Part shown: in pieces, positions 11,933 through 23,587 of the stretch
Numbering within the stretch: position 1 is the first letter of the stretch
Layout: each line of letters begins with the position of its first letter
Assembly: GCA_021229015.1 (NCBI GenBank)
Contig: CM037783.1
Coordinates: 5,961,324 to 6,025,323 of the forward strand
DNA: 64,000 bases
From: Solen grandis
Taxonomy: Eukaryota > Mollusca > Bivalvia > Adapedonta > Solenidae
Reading direction: 5' to 3'
The notes under the pieces: generated by a model
Told to the model about the DNA's origin: nothing
Seen by the model: only the letters and a program-made list of their open reading frames with translations
The model's database searches: none
Position numbers and translations under genes: made by a program

Positions 11933-12334
11933 TTGAACCGCTATGTCCAGTTTGGTGCCAAAAAAGAAAAAGCCTAAAGGTACAGAAATACATTTTTATC
12001 ACGAAAAGTATTAATTACTTACCAGACTTATATAGAAACAGGACTGAAAAGAGGAAACTTATTTATTATATTTTATTCATTTTTACATACTCATAATCTT
12101 AAATGTGCTTTTAAGAATGTTTATAAACATACTTAATCTTTAAAGGGGCTTTGTTAGTAACATCATGGACAGGTATACTCCAAAATGTGCAGCATTGTAT
12201 TGTTGAGTAAATAAAATATAAAAAATATAAATGTTAACAAAGGCGTTTAGAATTTAATTATCAGAAAGTCAAGCAAGTTCCATTTTTTTTACCTTGGTAC
12301 ATACATGTATATGGACCAAAAATACTTAAATACC

Positions 12335-12336
<2 letters not shown>

Positions 12337-12372
<36 letters not shown>
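12337..12372 (+). repeat. (AC)18 microsatellite
   Basis: Uninterrupted AC dinucleotides followed by a T-rich tract. Confidence 0.97.
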
Positions 12373-12374
<2 letters not shown>

Positions 12375-12539
12375 TTTATTTTCTTTTTAAATCTTTAAGA
12401 GTGATACAGCAAAGAGAAAAACAGAAAGAACAATAATGACCCTTCTGGTATTCGAACCTACATCCCCCAGTTTCAAAGCAGTTAACAGTGATTTTATCCT
12501 TTTAATTGGAGGTAAGGCATTAGCCTTCCAGAACCTTAA

Positions 12540-12728
12540 GGTAATCCATCCATCCTTAAATTGTGATCATGATTCATTAAGTGATCGTGGGATTTTTAAG
12601 TAAATGCAAGTTTTTTTATAAACTTTAAGCAAAATAGTCTGTAACTCCAATGGATGCTAGCATCTGCAATGAAGCCTTGTTATCCATTTAAAAGACCATG
12701 ATCGTAATTTAATGATTAATGGATTACC
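12540..12728. mobile_element. 189-bp MITE with TTAA target site
   Basis: Inverted ends GGTAATCCATC and ATGGATTACC are flanked on both sides by TTAA (12536-12539 and 12729-12732). Pairing extends imperfectly inward through AAATTGTGATCATG and CATGATCGTAATTT. TTAA duplication is characteristic of piggyBac-type transposition. The ends resemble those of the element at 14788 (GGTAAAATCC), suggesting one broad family. No coding capacity. Confidence 0.75.
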
Positions 12729-12732
12729 TTAA

Positions 12733-13204
12733 CCAGAGTTTTTTTTCCCCCCATTATTTATGATGTCCTTTCGTTGTTTTGGGGTTACCATGGCTGCTAC
12801 AGTTAATTGGTCCAGCCAAGTACGGGTGGGGGAAGTCCCCAGCTCAGCCGGAAGTCTTCCTTAGGTCCGAATAGCAAGACCTTAAACTCCAGCCCACACT
12901 GAGATCGTTTGGATATGTCACATGCGCAGTGTAAGTATAGTGACAATCAAATTGTATTAAACAATGCACAATGAGTTAAGACGTAATTGACTGAAGAATG
13001 ATTACCGATGACCGTAAATGACTAATAATGTTCGAGACATATAAATAAGTGATGGGATTTTTCGGCTACCGAAAGACTGTGTGATGTGTTTTTCATATCT
13101 TGGACGTCAATGAACGCCCCACGAAAATGGTTGATATCGAAAGCAACCTTCGTTTTAAAATTTACAAAATACTTCAAGTATTAGTTATCATAAATTTAAA
13201 AATC
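12733..13204. other. Intergenic stretch, no gene seen
   Basis: No exon-like frame. The GC-richer segment around 12780-12900 has no motif I recognise and may be an old repeat. Confidence 0.4.
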
Positions 13205-13208
13205 TTAA

Positions 13209-13442
13209 CCCTTTCCCTCATATAGACTCATTTTGACACCCTCAATAGGTATCACTTAAAGCCTGATCTGCAGAAAACCACAGTTAAACCTTACCAAATT
13301 TAATTACAAAATCCTCATTACCAGACCACTGAGAAGCAGCGACCAGCATAAAACTTGATCAGCCTGCGAGTTACTCGCAGGCTGATCTGGTTTTATGCTG
13401 TTCGCATAGGTCTTTTCATGGTGTCCTCTATGAGGGAAAGGG
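13209..13442 (+). mobile_element. 234-bp TTAA MITE, copy 1
   Basis: Terminal inverted repeats CCCTTTCCCTCATA and TATGAGGGAAAGGG are flanked by TTAA at 13205-13208 and 13443-13446. Inside, 13344-13370 (CAGCATAAAACTTGATCAGC...) pairs with 13374-13400 (...GATCTGGTTTTATGCTG) around a 3-base loop. Copies of exactly the same length occur at 41263 and 56266. TTAA targets and CCC-starting ends fit a non-autonomous piggyBac-type element. Confidence 0.88.
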
Positions 13443-13446
13443 TTAA

Positions 13447-14783
13447 AATATGACAAACTGTAATGTTTTAAACAGAGCTGAAAACGGATTTAAGGTCAAC
13501 ACTTTTAAAATATTTTTTAAAGAAATGTAATGTTATTTTCATCAAATGCTTCGAGATACAAGCTACCGCCAATATTCTGTTTCCAACAGGAAAACCTAAG
13601 GAAAATATGAGCAGCAATAAGAGATGTTAAAACATAAGGTTGTGAACGAGATAACCTCAACGAAAACCACGCCTGTATAAAGGAGAATGAACTAAGCTTT
13701 CAAGTATATTGCAAGTTTAATAAGAAAATTCACAAGAATTTTCCCACGAGTACCATAAACCCTGATTACTTGTGCATATCCTTGAGATGTATCAAGTAGT
13801 GACCGCAGATTCTAAATGACCTCTCGTGTCCCGGGTAACAATAGATTAAGTAACATGCGGAAAAGAACAGCTGATAGTGTCCAAAGTTCAGAACTATTAA
13901 TCTAGATATATGTCTATATTTGAAACTAAGTATATTTGTGAAAATTGTGTCACATTCCTTGTCATTTCCGTGTCCACTTCAGGCAAAGGAAGTTTTAACT
14001 CCACTTGCTAACTTTCTAAATTGCATGTAGAAATTGTTTGTGGTTTGCCGTGACGTTAATGAAACAACGTTGACCATATTAAGAGAAGTGTATTGGTTTG
14101 ATATGGTATACTGCTACATGAAACCATTTTCAAAAAAAATATTGGGGAAATTTAGCAATTAATGTTCAAGTAGAGGCCATGTTTTCATAAGCTTCCTAAG
14201 TTTTGACGTTTAATCGACACTATTTGCGTCATTTTGGAAGTTTGTTATCATGAGAAAGAGAAAGTGCTAACTCACTACTTTATCATGTCATAGTAAAATG
14301 GCCTAATTCCACGCTCAACATCATTATCCTGGTATTATGCATTTAGGGAGATATACCAGTAACGTTACACCCCCATCATGTCTTACCTTCAGGTATATAC
14401 ATGTTAGCCAGCGTGAATTGAAAACGTTTTCAAATTCACCTATTTAACATCATATAAATTCAGTTTAGGAACATTAAATACTAAAAGATACATCAATGTG
14501 CTAACGACACATGTAAGTATAAGTTATACAATAAGATATAGACTTTCTTAACGAACGCACGACGTTTTGAAGTTCCCAGGGTGGGGAAGCGTCACCAGCC
14601 ATAATTATCGTAATTTCATATAAAATTAATTTAAGAAAATAGAATTACAATAGAAATATATCAATACTGCTAATTATATTTTTATATTATTAGTGTTTTA
14701 AGCTTAACTTTTTCCCAACTGCAAGGGAGGTCATTTGAAAAAAAAATTGTTATGTTCCCGGGGAGGGGAATTTGAAAATGTTT
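13447..14783. other. Intergenic stretch, no gene seen
   Basis: AT-rich; no supported exon, long repeat or RNA gene seen. Confidence 0.45.
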
Positions 14784-14787
14784 TTAA

Positions 14788-14941
14788 GGTAAAATCCCTG
14801 TAATGGTTCCGCTACGTCTTGAACCACTTAACTTCTACCAAGATAACCAGGGTACCCTAATGAATCATTAGGAAACCTTGGTTATCTTCGTGAAAGGCCA
14901 TGAGGTCCGAAATGTAGCGGAACCATTACTGGGACTTTACC
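14788..14941. mobile_element. 154-bp fold-back MITE with TTAA target site
   Basis: Ends GGTAAAATCCCTGTAATGG and CCATTACTGGGACTTTACC are near-perfect inverted repeats, with TTAA at 14784-14787 and 14942-14945. Pairing continues through GGTTCCGCTAC/GTAGCGGAACC and AAGATAACCA/TGGTTATCTT. Most of the element can form one hairpin. A second copy abuts the assembly gap at 50036. Confidence 0.82.
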
Positions 14942-14949
14942 TTAAATTA

Positions 14950-16429
14950 CCGGAAGAAAACTTGAAAACGTTACACCTGCAAATGCTAGTTTCTACCTGA
15001 ATAGACTACTATGAAAGGGGAGGTAACAAGCCCAATCTTATGGGATTCCTTTTGTCTGGTCTCATAAATGTTGTTAACTCTAGTGTGGTACAAAGATATA
15101 AAATGAATTGGATAATTTGCCATAAGCTCAACAATTCAGCACGTCTTCTTCATATTTATTCCAATATAGTGTTTTATTATATAATTACAGATATGTATTC
15201 TGAACGCGGCGTGAAACTGCTCTAATACAGTGAATGTCCCTTTATTACCGCCATAATGCCATTCTCTTGCTTGTCTTTCTGCTACAACAACAACAAAAGA
15301 TGTCAATATTATACCAGAGCAGTGATTAATTTTCTAATTCTCTTTCCCCGTCTCTCCGATCAGTTCTGCGAGAGTACGTTGATCAGTGTCTATTAGACGA
15401 TTGCATTACAGTATCGATTAGCTCCCTCAGTATTATACAAGCATTCTTCCGACTCTGACTTGATGGCTATCTAATTTTACCTCCAAACGCAGGAGAGTGT
15501 CATAGGGAGGGCGCTAGCAAATATCGCGGGATTACTTTCGGCTTGATTGCATTATGGAGCTGACATGATCTAAGACGAAAATTTTTGTCTTCAAATCTCG
15601 CGGGTCGATTTTGTTCAGTAATTCGAAGAAACACGTACTTCCAAATGTTGCTTCCAATTGACTGGCAGTCGAATCCAGACGCTTGTACATAAATGTGTCG
15701 ACCATCGCCAGTCTAAGACTGTAAAACTGGACTTAAATTGTCGCTTATTTCAACTGCGATGAACATATATCTTGGGTTAATGCCATTGAAAAAAGTCGTA
15801 AACCTCTATATATGGGAGTCTTTTAATCGTTATGTCTGCTCGAGTTAATATAAACATTGAACAAGACAGAGAGTGAAACTATCCCGGAGATTAGGGTAAA
15901 TACCATTTACGTTGTTCAGTGTTTAAGATGATATACTTGCAATGAAAACAGACGTTAGAGAGACATTTCTGGCGATAAGCGTTCTAAGTGGATTTACAAG
16001 TCCTTATAAATGATAAATTGTGAAATAAATAAATGAATTGAGACATGTTGTCATGTAAGTAACTAAGATTACCATGTTTTCTTTCAAACACTGTTTTATG
16101 AATAGATCAATGGGGAGACTCACAACCTGTATTCCTTCACTTGTAAATCTTATTCATTCATCGTGAAATATTTAATCAAATACCCCTCTCTCCCTGTATT
16201 CCTTTTCACTTTTGTTTTATGCATTACTTTATGACAGTATTTTCATATTCTATCAAAACAGCGGTACGTCACGAACAGCTCTGTATTAAAAACTGCATTG
16301 ATTGACTTTTTGTAATTGCTAGTTTAAAAAACAAAAACATTGTTTGGGCACATGGATATCCAATAATGGTTTAAGAGGAAACACTGTCAATGTGAAATTT
16401 TCAGACTAAGATAATTATTTTGCGCGTAC
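14950..16429. other. Intergenic stretch, no gene seen
   Basis: No exon or repeat was recognised; short frames only. Confidence 0.45.
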
Positions 16430-17480
16430 GAACATGTTAATTAACACATCGGATATGATTAGGGGAAAACACTCTATGTTATAATTTTGCAGAGTTGGAG
16501 ACAGGACATAACATAGAGCCAAACCATGCGGTTCGAACATTCCACACTGCCTGCTGATATGGACATGTGCTTCAGGTAAACGTTGCCCCTTGGCCGCACT
16601 GTTGTTGACGTGGCCTTCGATCACAGGTTGTCTGTTATTCAAGTTCGCCACCTCCTGCCAGGTACCTGGGATGACCTGATGAATGTTTCCTAAATTCGGC
16701 TCGTGTGCGTAGCGGACCCCAATGACGTGGTGCAGGCAAACATTGTCGAGAACGACTGACTCGATTGTGCTTGGAATTAGCTTCAAGCGGTCGGCCAGTA
16801 TACCAAAGGTATTCTTCACCATCCCCTGGCTTGCAACAGTCGATAGCTGAAGATGATAATCCATATGTCCATATGGATGGTTCATCCATATGTCGCTATG
16901 AGAAGGGTAAGTCAGATTTTGAAGACATATTCTTCGTCAGCAATGCTTTAGTAGGGGCTGTCTATGCCACTATGTGTTTGAGGGACTTATAAGATCAGTG
17001 ACGATGTGTTTGATCTCTTAGGTTACAGTCCTTCCAGATCTGTGCATCTAAATAGGGGCCAAGGGAGCCGACGTTGACACACTGGAACTATAGCCATCGT
17101 CTACCTGAGCCATAAGAACGGCGGAATGGTGCCCCTTTTAGTTAAAATACATGGATTCATCATTCTTGTTTGTTTTTTATATTGCTACTTGCTTTCCGTC
17201 CAATGCGCCGATAACATGTGGAAACTGCATCCTGGTGTGGAAGAGTTCTGCTGCACATTGCTTCTCATCTGGGACAGTTGAGATGTCGAGGACGCTTCAA
17301 AGTACTATGCTATGATGGCCTCGCAGACTTCTTTTACCATATCAGAAATAGTGGTGTCGGCTACTCTGAATGAGTACATTAGAGGGACGTAGCCGTTTCC
17401 TGTAACACGGTAACGGAGAGTGACATCTACACTCTGAAGCAGCATATTTGGCAGGGTGTCATTGTCCATGGCTGGGGCGA
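16430..17480 (-). pseudogene. Decayed PIF/Harbinger (HARBI1-like) transposase
   Basis: Reading the minus strand, fragments of the Harbinger DDE nuclease appear in the family order. LRYRVTGNGYVPLMYSFRV (about 17360-17430) is followed by VADTTISDMVKEVCEAI, then FPHVIGALDGKQVA (about 17180-17225), then GHHSAVLMAQVDDGY (about 17085-17135), and finally VKNTFGILADRLKL and VVLDNVCLHH (about 16700-16835). In-frame stops and frameshifts separate the blocks. The GALDG and VDDGY aspartates, which are catalytic in the family, are still visible. The glutamate usual before NAFGIL is replaced by lysine, so this copy would be inactive even if its frame were open. The longest surviving frame is 156 codons (16415-16885). 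No DNA-binding partner gene or intact ends were identified. The family match is from motifs and is strong. Confidence 0.85.
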
Positions 17481-17559
17481 CATGCGCTAGTTATGAATTT
17501 GAGGTAGAGGTTCAAAAATTTGGCTTGAGCAAAAACACATAATTTGATGTCCTAGATGG

Positions 17560-17850
17560 AGGGTACATATGTGGTGTCTCTGGAACATGGTATCTGATAC
17601 CCTTGGTGTCACAATATACAGCGTACCACACCATAACGTTAGTAGAAATGTTGCACAATGTCGTACAACGTGGAACAACGTATTATAACGCAGCTTATGA
17701 CGTATGCAGAGTGATACAGCGTATCGTAGCGTGACATATCGCTTCACAACGTGTCAACAAATAAGCTGACGGATCGAGCTATTCTCACGTTCTCTTACGT
17801 CTTTGCTGCGCTAACGTACTACGTTGTACAACGTTCTATCAATGTTACTG
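17560..17850. repeat. Degenerate ACGT-word-rich stretch beside the Harbinger remnant
   Basis: Short words such as CAACGT, TACAACGT, TTATAACGC, ACAGCGTATC and TAACGT recur at roughly 10-base spacing without forming a clean array. It directly follows the upstream end of the transposase remnant. It may be subterminal element sequence or an eroded minisatellite. Confidence 0.4.
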
Positions 17851-19344
17851 CCACTCTGTAGTGCTTTCAGGGGAATTGCCAGTGAACTTTGAACATGTCT
17901 AAAATTAAGTTTTCTAGTTTACTTATGATCACGTTTTAGTCATGCTGTTCTACCCTTATTCACGTTGTCGCAACGTTTCCCAAACGTAGATAAATTATGC
18001 GGCCAAAACACTATGACTGGGGCATTGGTTAAAATCAATGTATCCCAAATGATATCGGTGTATCTTACTTGGAGCCCATCATAAGAGTAGGACTGGTTGG
18101 CACAATGGCTTAGAAATATACCTGGGTGTGGAACCGTGCCACTTTTTTTCTCTCCGGCGCGATATGGCAGTGAGGAAGCACTAAGTCTCATACAGATGAT
18201 ATAAAAGCTGTCTATGAAACTTTCAGTCTTAGAAAACAAATAATTAAATTAACTTATGGATGAAAGGAAAATATATGTAAATAGGTCATACTATTAAAAA
18301 TTCTAACATTTTGAAAATTTGCTGGTATACGACTATATATTGGGTAAGAACTGAAACATTGTCTTCTCTGAATAAGTTAACTGCGATATATTAAAGCTGT
18401 GGTATGTTAAAAGTACTAGACCATGGTCTGAAAAGATGACAATTTTTCTACGATCTGTCTCCCATCTTGGACTTACCATGCGTTACATGCAGCAACAGTA
18501 ACGTTCTTTCTTCTGTCGTCTGCACTGAGATTGACTGACTAATCAAATATCTGTTTATGGCTTTATTTGATCATCCCAGTGTCTATATCGCATTTACTTG
18601 CGGATTGGAGTTATTGCAAAGTTCATAGAAGAAATGGTTTCCATTCCATGCAGAATAACAACAGTATATTTTGAAATCGGATTTGGTTGTCATAAAATAT
18701 GAACTGAGCGATATGTTTCATCGATTGCTAGGTGTGTTATTTAAATAACACACTCACAACGTCCTTTTTTTACCAGCGTATGAATAGGAAATAACTATGT
18801 AACTGCAGTAAATCATATCGATTTAATGAATAGTGTCTTTGAGTGTGAAAACAATATGTCAGTTCAGTAAAGGTAAAAATATGCAAGTTTGTTAACAATC
18901 GAAGATATCCGAATCTATCCGTACCATTGTCAGTACGCACAAACATTTCACTGTATCGATACAAGTGGTTCTTTCCTAGTTTTGTCCCGCATAATGTACA
19001 AATACCTATTGCCAGACCGTTGGAACACTGATATGGCACCATGATATATGCCTCGTGCTATCAAGGAGGACTACACTAACACATCAGTTTCCATGGCTAC
19101 ATCAATCATTACATCAAAGTAAACATGTTGCTATAAACGATTGTCCTTCTATGTTTACTAACGCAAAACAGCTCGGTCATTGTCAAGACGAATACACAAA
19201 GTGCTTCGGTAGTATGAACAGTCTTTGTTGATATGGAAACGAGGGAAACGGGTTGCTTCGTATGATTCCAAAGCGGCTTCTCTGAATGCGTACTAAGCAT
19301 TAAATTTGTTTTAGAGAATACCATTTAGTTGGGATCCTCTAATA
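17851..19344. other. Intergenic stretch with a SINE remnant and a palindrome
   Basis: No exon was supported. A diverged family-2 SINE remnant (GGACTGGTTGGCACAATGGC, then GCGATATGGCAGTGAGGAAG) occupies about 18050-18200 on the + strand. A perfect palindrome lies at 18732-18753 and is listed separately. Confidence 0.5.
18732..18753. repeat. 22-bp perfect palindrome
   Basis: GTGTGTTATTT is immediately followed by its reverse complement AAATAACACAC, with TTTAAA at the centre. Nothing nearby explains it. Confidence 0.9.
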
Positions 19345-19592
19345 TTTTTTTAATATCCCAATGACAATACTTCTGTCATTTTGTGGACTCTGTCTGCATG
19401 GTATAGATTAAATGCTGCCAAACTGCGGTATATCACATTAGGTCACAAAGTTTTGACACGGGGATTGCCAGTCCTGTGGTCGGTCCTTGAATGCCCATCA
19501 CCAAACGCAATGGATTTATAATCATATACTAGTAATCACCTTCGGTATGACACGGCCGGGAATCGAACCCACGACGCAGCCGCCGGGCCAGG
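19345..19592 (-). mobile_element. Family-2 SINE, minus strand
   Basis: In reverse complement the copy begins with a well-kept B box (GTGGGTTCGATTCCCGGCCG). It ends with ATGACAGAAGTATTGTCATT and GGGATATTAAA, matching the family tail ATGACTGAAATACTGTCGGT and GGGACGTTAAA. The middle is diverged. Confidence 0.75.
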
Positions 19593-19915
19593 TATATGAA
19601 GATGGTAATGGAAATTCACGCAAGAAATAAGGACAGTACTAATATTGCTATGCTTGTCGAGAGGACGACTCAGTTTTGGATCAAAATATATTTCTAAAAA
19701 CGATTTTTACTCAGAGCTAGGTACTTATGTATCCATTTCCTGTATACTGTTTTAGACTCAGACACAAGATGTGTATATTTTGAATGTGATATTTTGTGAA
19801 ATATTTCGATGACAATGAATACAGTTCTTATTATGCAAATATGATAGAAATAATTACCAGACGTTGTTGGTTTTTGTTGTTGCTGTCACTGTCGGAGTAA
19901 TTTAATCATATGTAG

Positions 19916-19945
19916 CCCCCCCCCCCCCCCCCCCCCCCCCCCCCC
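19916..19945 (+). repeat. C30 homopolymer
   Basis: Thirty uninterrupted Cs; the exact length is likely uncertain in the assembly. Confidence 0.95.
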
Positions 19946-19952
19946 ATTTAAT

Positions 19953-20025
19953 TGCAGGTGAAGGAAGACCCCGAGTGTTCAGAAACCGAGTGCCTATAGG
20001 GAAGACTTTCTCACATGAAAATTTC
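19953..20025 (-). mobile_element. Family-1 SINE fragment, minus strand
   Basis: GGTGAAGGAAGACCCCGAGT and the following GACTTTCTCACATGAAAA are reverse complements of the family-1 words CTCGGGGTCTTCC and TTTTCATGTGAGGAAG. The C30 run adjoins it. Confidence 0.6.
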
Positions 20026-22640
20026 ATTTTCGTGTATTATGGAAATTGAAAAGGGCTGCTTCACATTCTCAATAAATATCTGTAAAAATCAGTGATTCTT
20101 AAAAGAAAGGGATATTTTCTGCTTTTATTTCTGGATTTGGTTTTAAAAAGGTCTTAAATAGCTCGTATGTATTATTTCCCGTAAATTAACTGTTTGGTTT
20201 GAGATTTTAGTTCCCCTTGAGTTTCTAGAAGTGACAGTTTTGAAATAAAAAAAGGTTAACAAACATGTTGAAATAAGGTTTAAATCTGCCTGTAACAATA
20301 CTTCATTTGTTTCGTAGCAACCATTCACTGACGATGTACATGTTCATGTATATGGATTTCAGGTTTTGGAATGGATACACAATTAACGTTGATTGTAAAC
20401 GAGCTATTTACGCTATTATCATGAAAGTATCTGATTTCAACTGCATCGTGAGATAAATGATTTTACATATTCATTTGTGAATACCATATTACAGATACCG
20501 GCTCAACAGCTTCAGTCCTGAGAGAATGGGTCTTTGGTTTGATCCCTGGTTGCACCACTCTTTGTGCTCAGTACATAAAGTTAAAATTGTATTAAAGCAG
20601 CTCAATCATAAATGACCGGTATATTTTTTCTAAACCCCTCCCCCCCCTTCGTTTATGTTGGCAAAGTCTTTTTTTCCTGGCCAATAAACTCAGCAAGTGT
20701 AGGTCACAATGCACGGGAAAAGACTTTTCCCTTCGGGAAAATCGGTAGTATATAGAAAACGATATCCCCTGTTCGAAGTTTGCGGTACCGCGTGACATGT
20801 TCCACAACATGACATCACCAGTTCCGGGTAGCGAATCTAAGTTCAGTCTGTGGATTGAGCTCATGCTAGGAGAGTGAATGTGATCAGTCCTATGACGGCA
20901 TACGAAAATAGAAATACCAATTATAGGATTTACAATTTTATAAATATTAATTTCCAATACCCTTCGTAAGTCAGGCCTTTATGACAGGGGAATCACCGTA
21001 ATCGTACAATCGAGGTATATCTTCGTAGTTTTTTAGTTTTATGTTTAATTACTTCTTATTCTTTGCGTGCGATTGTTTCGTTTAATTGTTACACATATAT
21101 TAATTACACAGTTGAGCTGTGTGAGTAACATAGGAACATTATCATGTGTTGTATTTCATGTATTATGTGTCGAGTATGTTGCAAATTAAACAATGCATTT
21201 CCGAAAATACATTTTCATCAACAATCAAAATCAGTCTTCAAATTTCAGCTTCACTAAATTAAACTGTTCATTTCTCGCAGCTTTTATTCTAACGCTAGAA
21301 TATCAATGCTTTATTCCCTCGCCCTTAAAATATTTCAAAAATACCGACAAGAGTCCGTGCAGCTATTAAGTAAGTGGTACACACGTGTTGCTGTGTTTTG
21401 TGTATTTCACCTGACACCCGGGCCGCTGTAACAATATAGCGACATAAAAAAAATGGTAAACAGGAAGTAGAAAAATCGCGCGAACTCCGGACAAACCACA
21501 CATATGAACGCCAATAATAGAAACGCGGGGGAGAAATTCACTTGAAATATGAACTGATACTCCGAAACGGAAGTTTAAATACGGACATATGATCCGTTCA
21601 TCTGACAATCTTGCCTCTATTAAGATTTGGTCACGTGACTGTCTAGAACACATGCATTTCGCGTCACGCGAACTGGCACTTACTCCTTAGATAGTATCTG
21701 GTAATGTCACCAGAGACCGCGCAAGCATGCACACGTGTATCTGTAGGTGAGAGAAACGTGTCGCCATGGGGAACAAGAGACTTGAATCAATGAGCCGCCA
21801 ATCAGGATGAGGTTGATTTCAAATTTATTTAGAATTTCCGATGATAAAACACGTTGTGATGCTGCTACTTGAAATGCGTCAAGTAACAAGCTACTAGTAC
21901 CGTACTTGTATTAAATTAAACTTCGTTCATAATCATGTATATTTAAAACTGCTTTCGGATTGCCTGACTATATTACTGATAAACCTATTCCAGACCTATT
22001 CAATAATTGCGGAAGTCAGGGGTCTCTCAGAGAACGTTGATGGGTGGGACTGGGGGAAAGATGAGACAGTCAGCTGAATGGGGTATGGGTGGGGAGAGGG
22101 AAGTCAGCTGAGAAAGAGAACACAGTTGGGTTGAGGTTTGGAAGAAGTATGTCTGTTGAGTAGGGGTGGTTGAATGGGAATACCGAAAAAAAACATGAGT
22201 ATTGAAAATTAAGGTGGGGCAGGTAAGGAAAGGAATTATGCCTGCAGATATTCAGCATGAAGAGAAGGTATATAGCAACTGTCAGGAGTGGGCAGAGAAT
22301 TTCTATATAGAAACGGCGTAGGCGGAAATCAAATGAGACGTGTGATGGACAGTGAGCAATGCATGTCTGTATTTTTATATAGCTGTATATCGATAAATGT
22401 CATGTTGTTTCTCGACAACAAAAGTAAAAATTTAAAAGAATGGTTTTATTTATATCTATACGGTGATCAGTTACCGTTACATGTCTCGCTTCACACCGAC
22501 GCATATTAAGTTCATAGTAAATCACATGTCACGTGAAGAAGGTCAAGCAAGTGTTCATCGGAGCTTTAATTGTAATTCTGAGGCAATGTTGGTCTAATTA
22601 TTATGAATACATTCCAACAGAAGGGGGTAATATCAACAAA
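20026..22640. other. Intergenic stretch, no gene seen
   Basis: A short tRNA-like SINE head (GGTTTGATCCCTGGTTGC) lies near 20535. The palindrome GTCACGTGAC at 21630-21639 is an E-box of the USF/MITF type in a CpG-bearing segment (21470-21780), but no transcript start or exon is visible. Frames on both strands lack motifs. Confidence 0.45.
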
Positions 22641-22644
22641 AACA

Positions 22645-22800
22645 AATCGAAGACACCGTGGTAGAGAGTCATTGCATGGTCACATGTTACAGATCCAGAG
22701 GCTGCTAGTTTGAGCCCTGCTGGGGGTGAAGATTTTTCAAAATCATCTCAGGCGGAAAGTACTGGACGTATCCAGAAACTGTCAAGTATTAAATTGTAAA
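22645..22800 (+). mobile_element. Diverged tRNA-derived SINE, family 3
   Basis: A tRNA-like head (TAGTTTGAGCCCTGCTGGGG as B-box region) is followed by CTCAGGCGGAAAGTACTGG. A similar phrase (CCCAGGCGCTAAGTACTGGC) occurs at about 54740, and the two copies define the family. Confidence 0.55.
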
Positions 22801-22871
22801 AAAAATCTTCCTCAGTCAGTGTAAATGAAGTAAGTTTAAAACAAAGTGACAAAATAACATAATTATACTGG

Positions 22872-23343
22872 TGTAATGTTATTGGACTCTAGCTAGACGC
22901 TATTGTTACATTTTCATTGTTACTAACCTTACTTATATACCATAAGTGATTACAACAGGACCGTTGCATTAGTTATGCAACGTCTGTCTCAGTTGTGACT
23001 GTCGTTAGTACAAATATTTGTTATTATTTAATACATATGGTTACTGTCTGGCTGGATGGTAACCAACCAATATATAAGCTGACCGGTCAAGGGTCTAGTG
23101 AGAGAGATCTGGGGGGGATACCTAGAGAGATCTGGTGGGATACCGAGGGAGATCTTGTGGGATACCAAGAGAGGTCTTGTTAGAGACCTAGGGAAGACCG
23201 TCGGACACAGATCCTCGAGTCCCGACCATGGGCTAAGTACGTTACGTGGCAGCGCTCAGTCTGAGTGGGCCATGGCCTGTCATGCTTAATAAAGTGTAAA
23301 CTGGATGAAGGCTACTTGTCTTGAATACGGCCATTATACGACA
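22872..23343 (+). mobile_element. Probable solo LTR of an LTR retrotransposon
   Basis: The segment begins TGTAATG and ends CATTATACGACA. It is flanked by ACTGG on the left (22867-22871) and ACTGG/CTGG on the right (from 23343 or 23344), so one A is shared between the right end and the target duplication. Inside, in the order expected of U3-R-U5, are a TATATAAG box at 23071-23078, a predicted transcript start about 25 bases later, and an AATAAA signal at 23288-23293. No gag-pol coding sequence lies on either side, hence solo. A coincidence of promoter-like words cannot be excluded without finding a second LTR elsewhere. Confidence 0.6.
23098..23195 (+). repeat. Imperfect 24-25-bp tandem repeat inside the LTR R region
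   Basis: AGAGAGATCTGG...GGATACC is repeated about four times with drift. It sits just after the predicted transcript start of the solo LTR. Confidence 0.8.
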
Positions 23344-23347
23344 CTGG

Positions 23348-23587
23348 TAATCATTTTATTTGCAAAAAAAATGCAAATTGTTGGATACAAAACTCATAAA
23401 AAATCATAAGAAAATCAATATGACTATCATCTGAGTTTTGAATTTTCATAAAAAAGGTACTTTTCATGAACAAAGGGTAATTTTCATGAACAAAGGGTAA
23501 TTGTCATGAACAAGCATGTACAAAAAGTATTTGCTGTTAAAATGAAATTGGCATTTTATCTATCTATTTATTTTTAGATATTTTTTT
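23348..23587. other. Spacer with a short direct repeat
   Basis: The phrase TTTTCATGAACAAAGGGTAA occurs twice in tandem near 23460-23500, with a third partial copy after it. Confidence 0.8.

Noticed and set aside
17487..17747. Minus-strand frame upstream of the Harbinger relic as its missing N-terminus
   Set aside because: The peptide does not resemble the transposase N-terminus, and the DNA is a degenerate repeat of ACGT-rich words.
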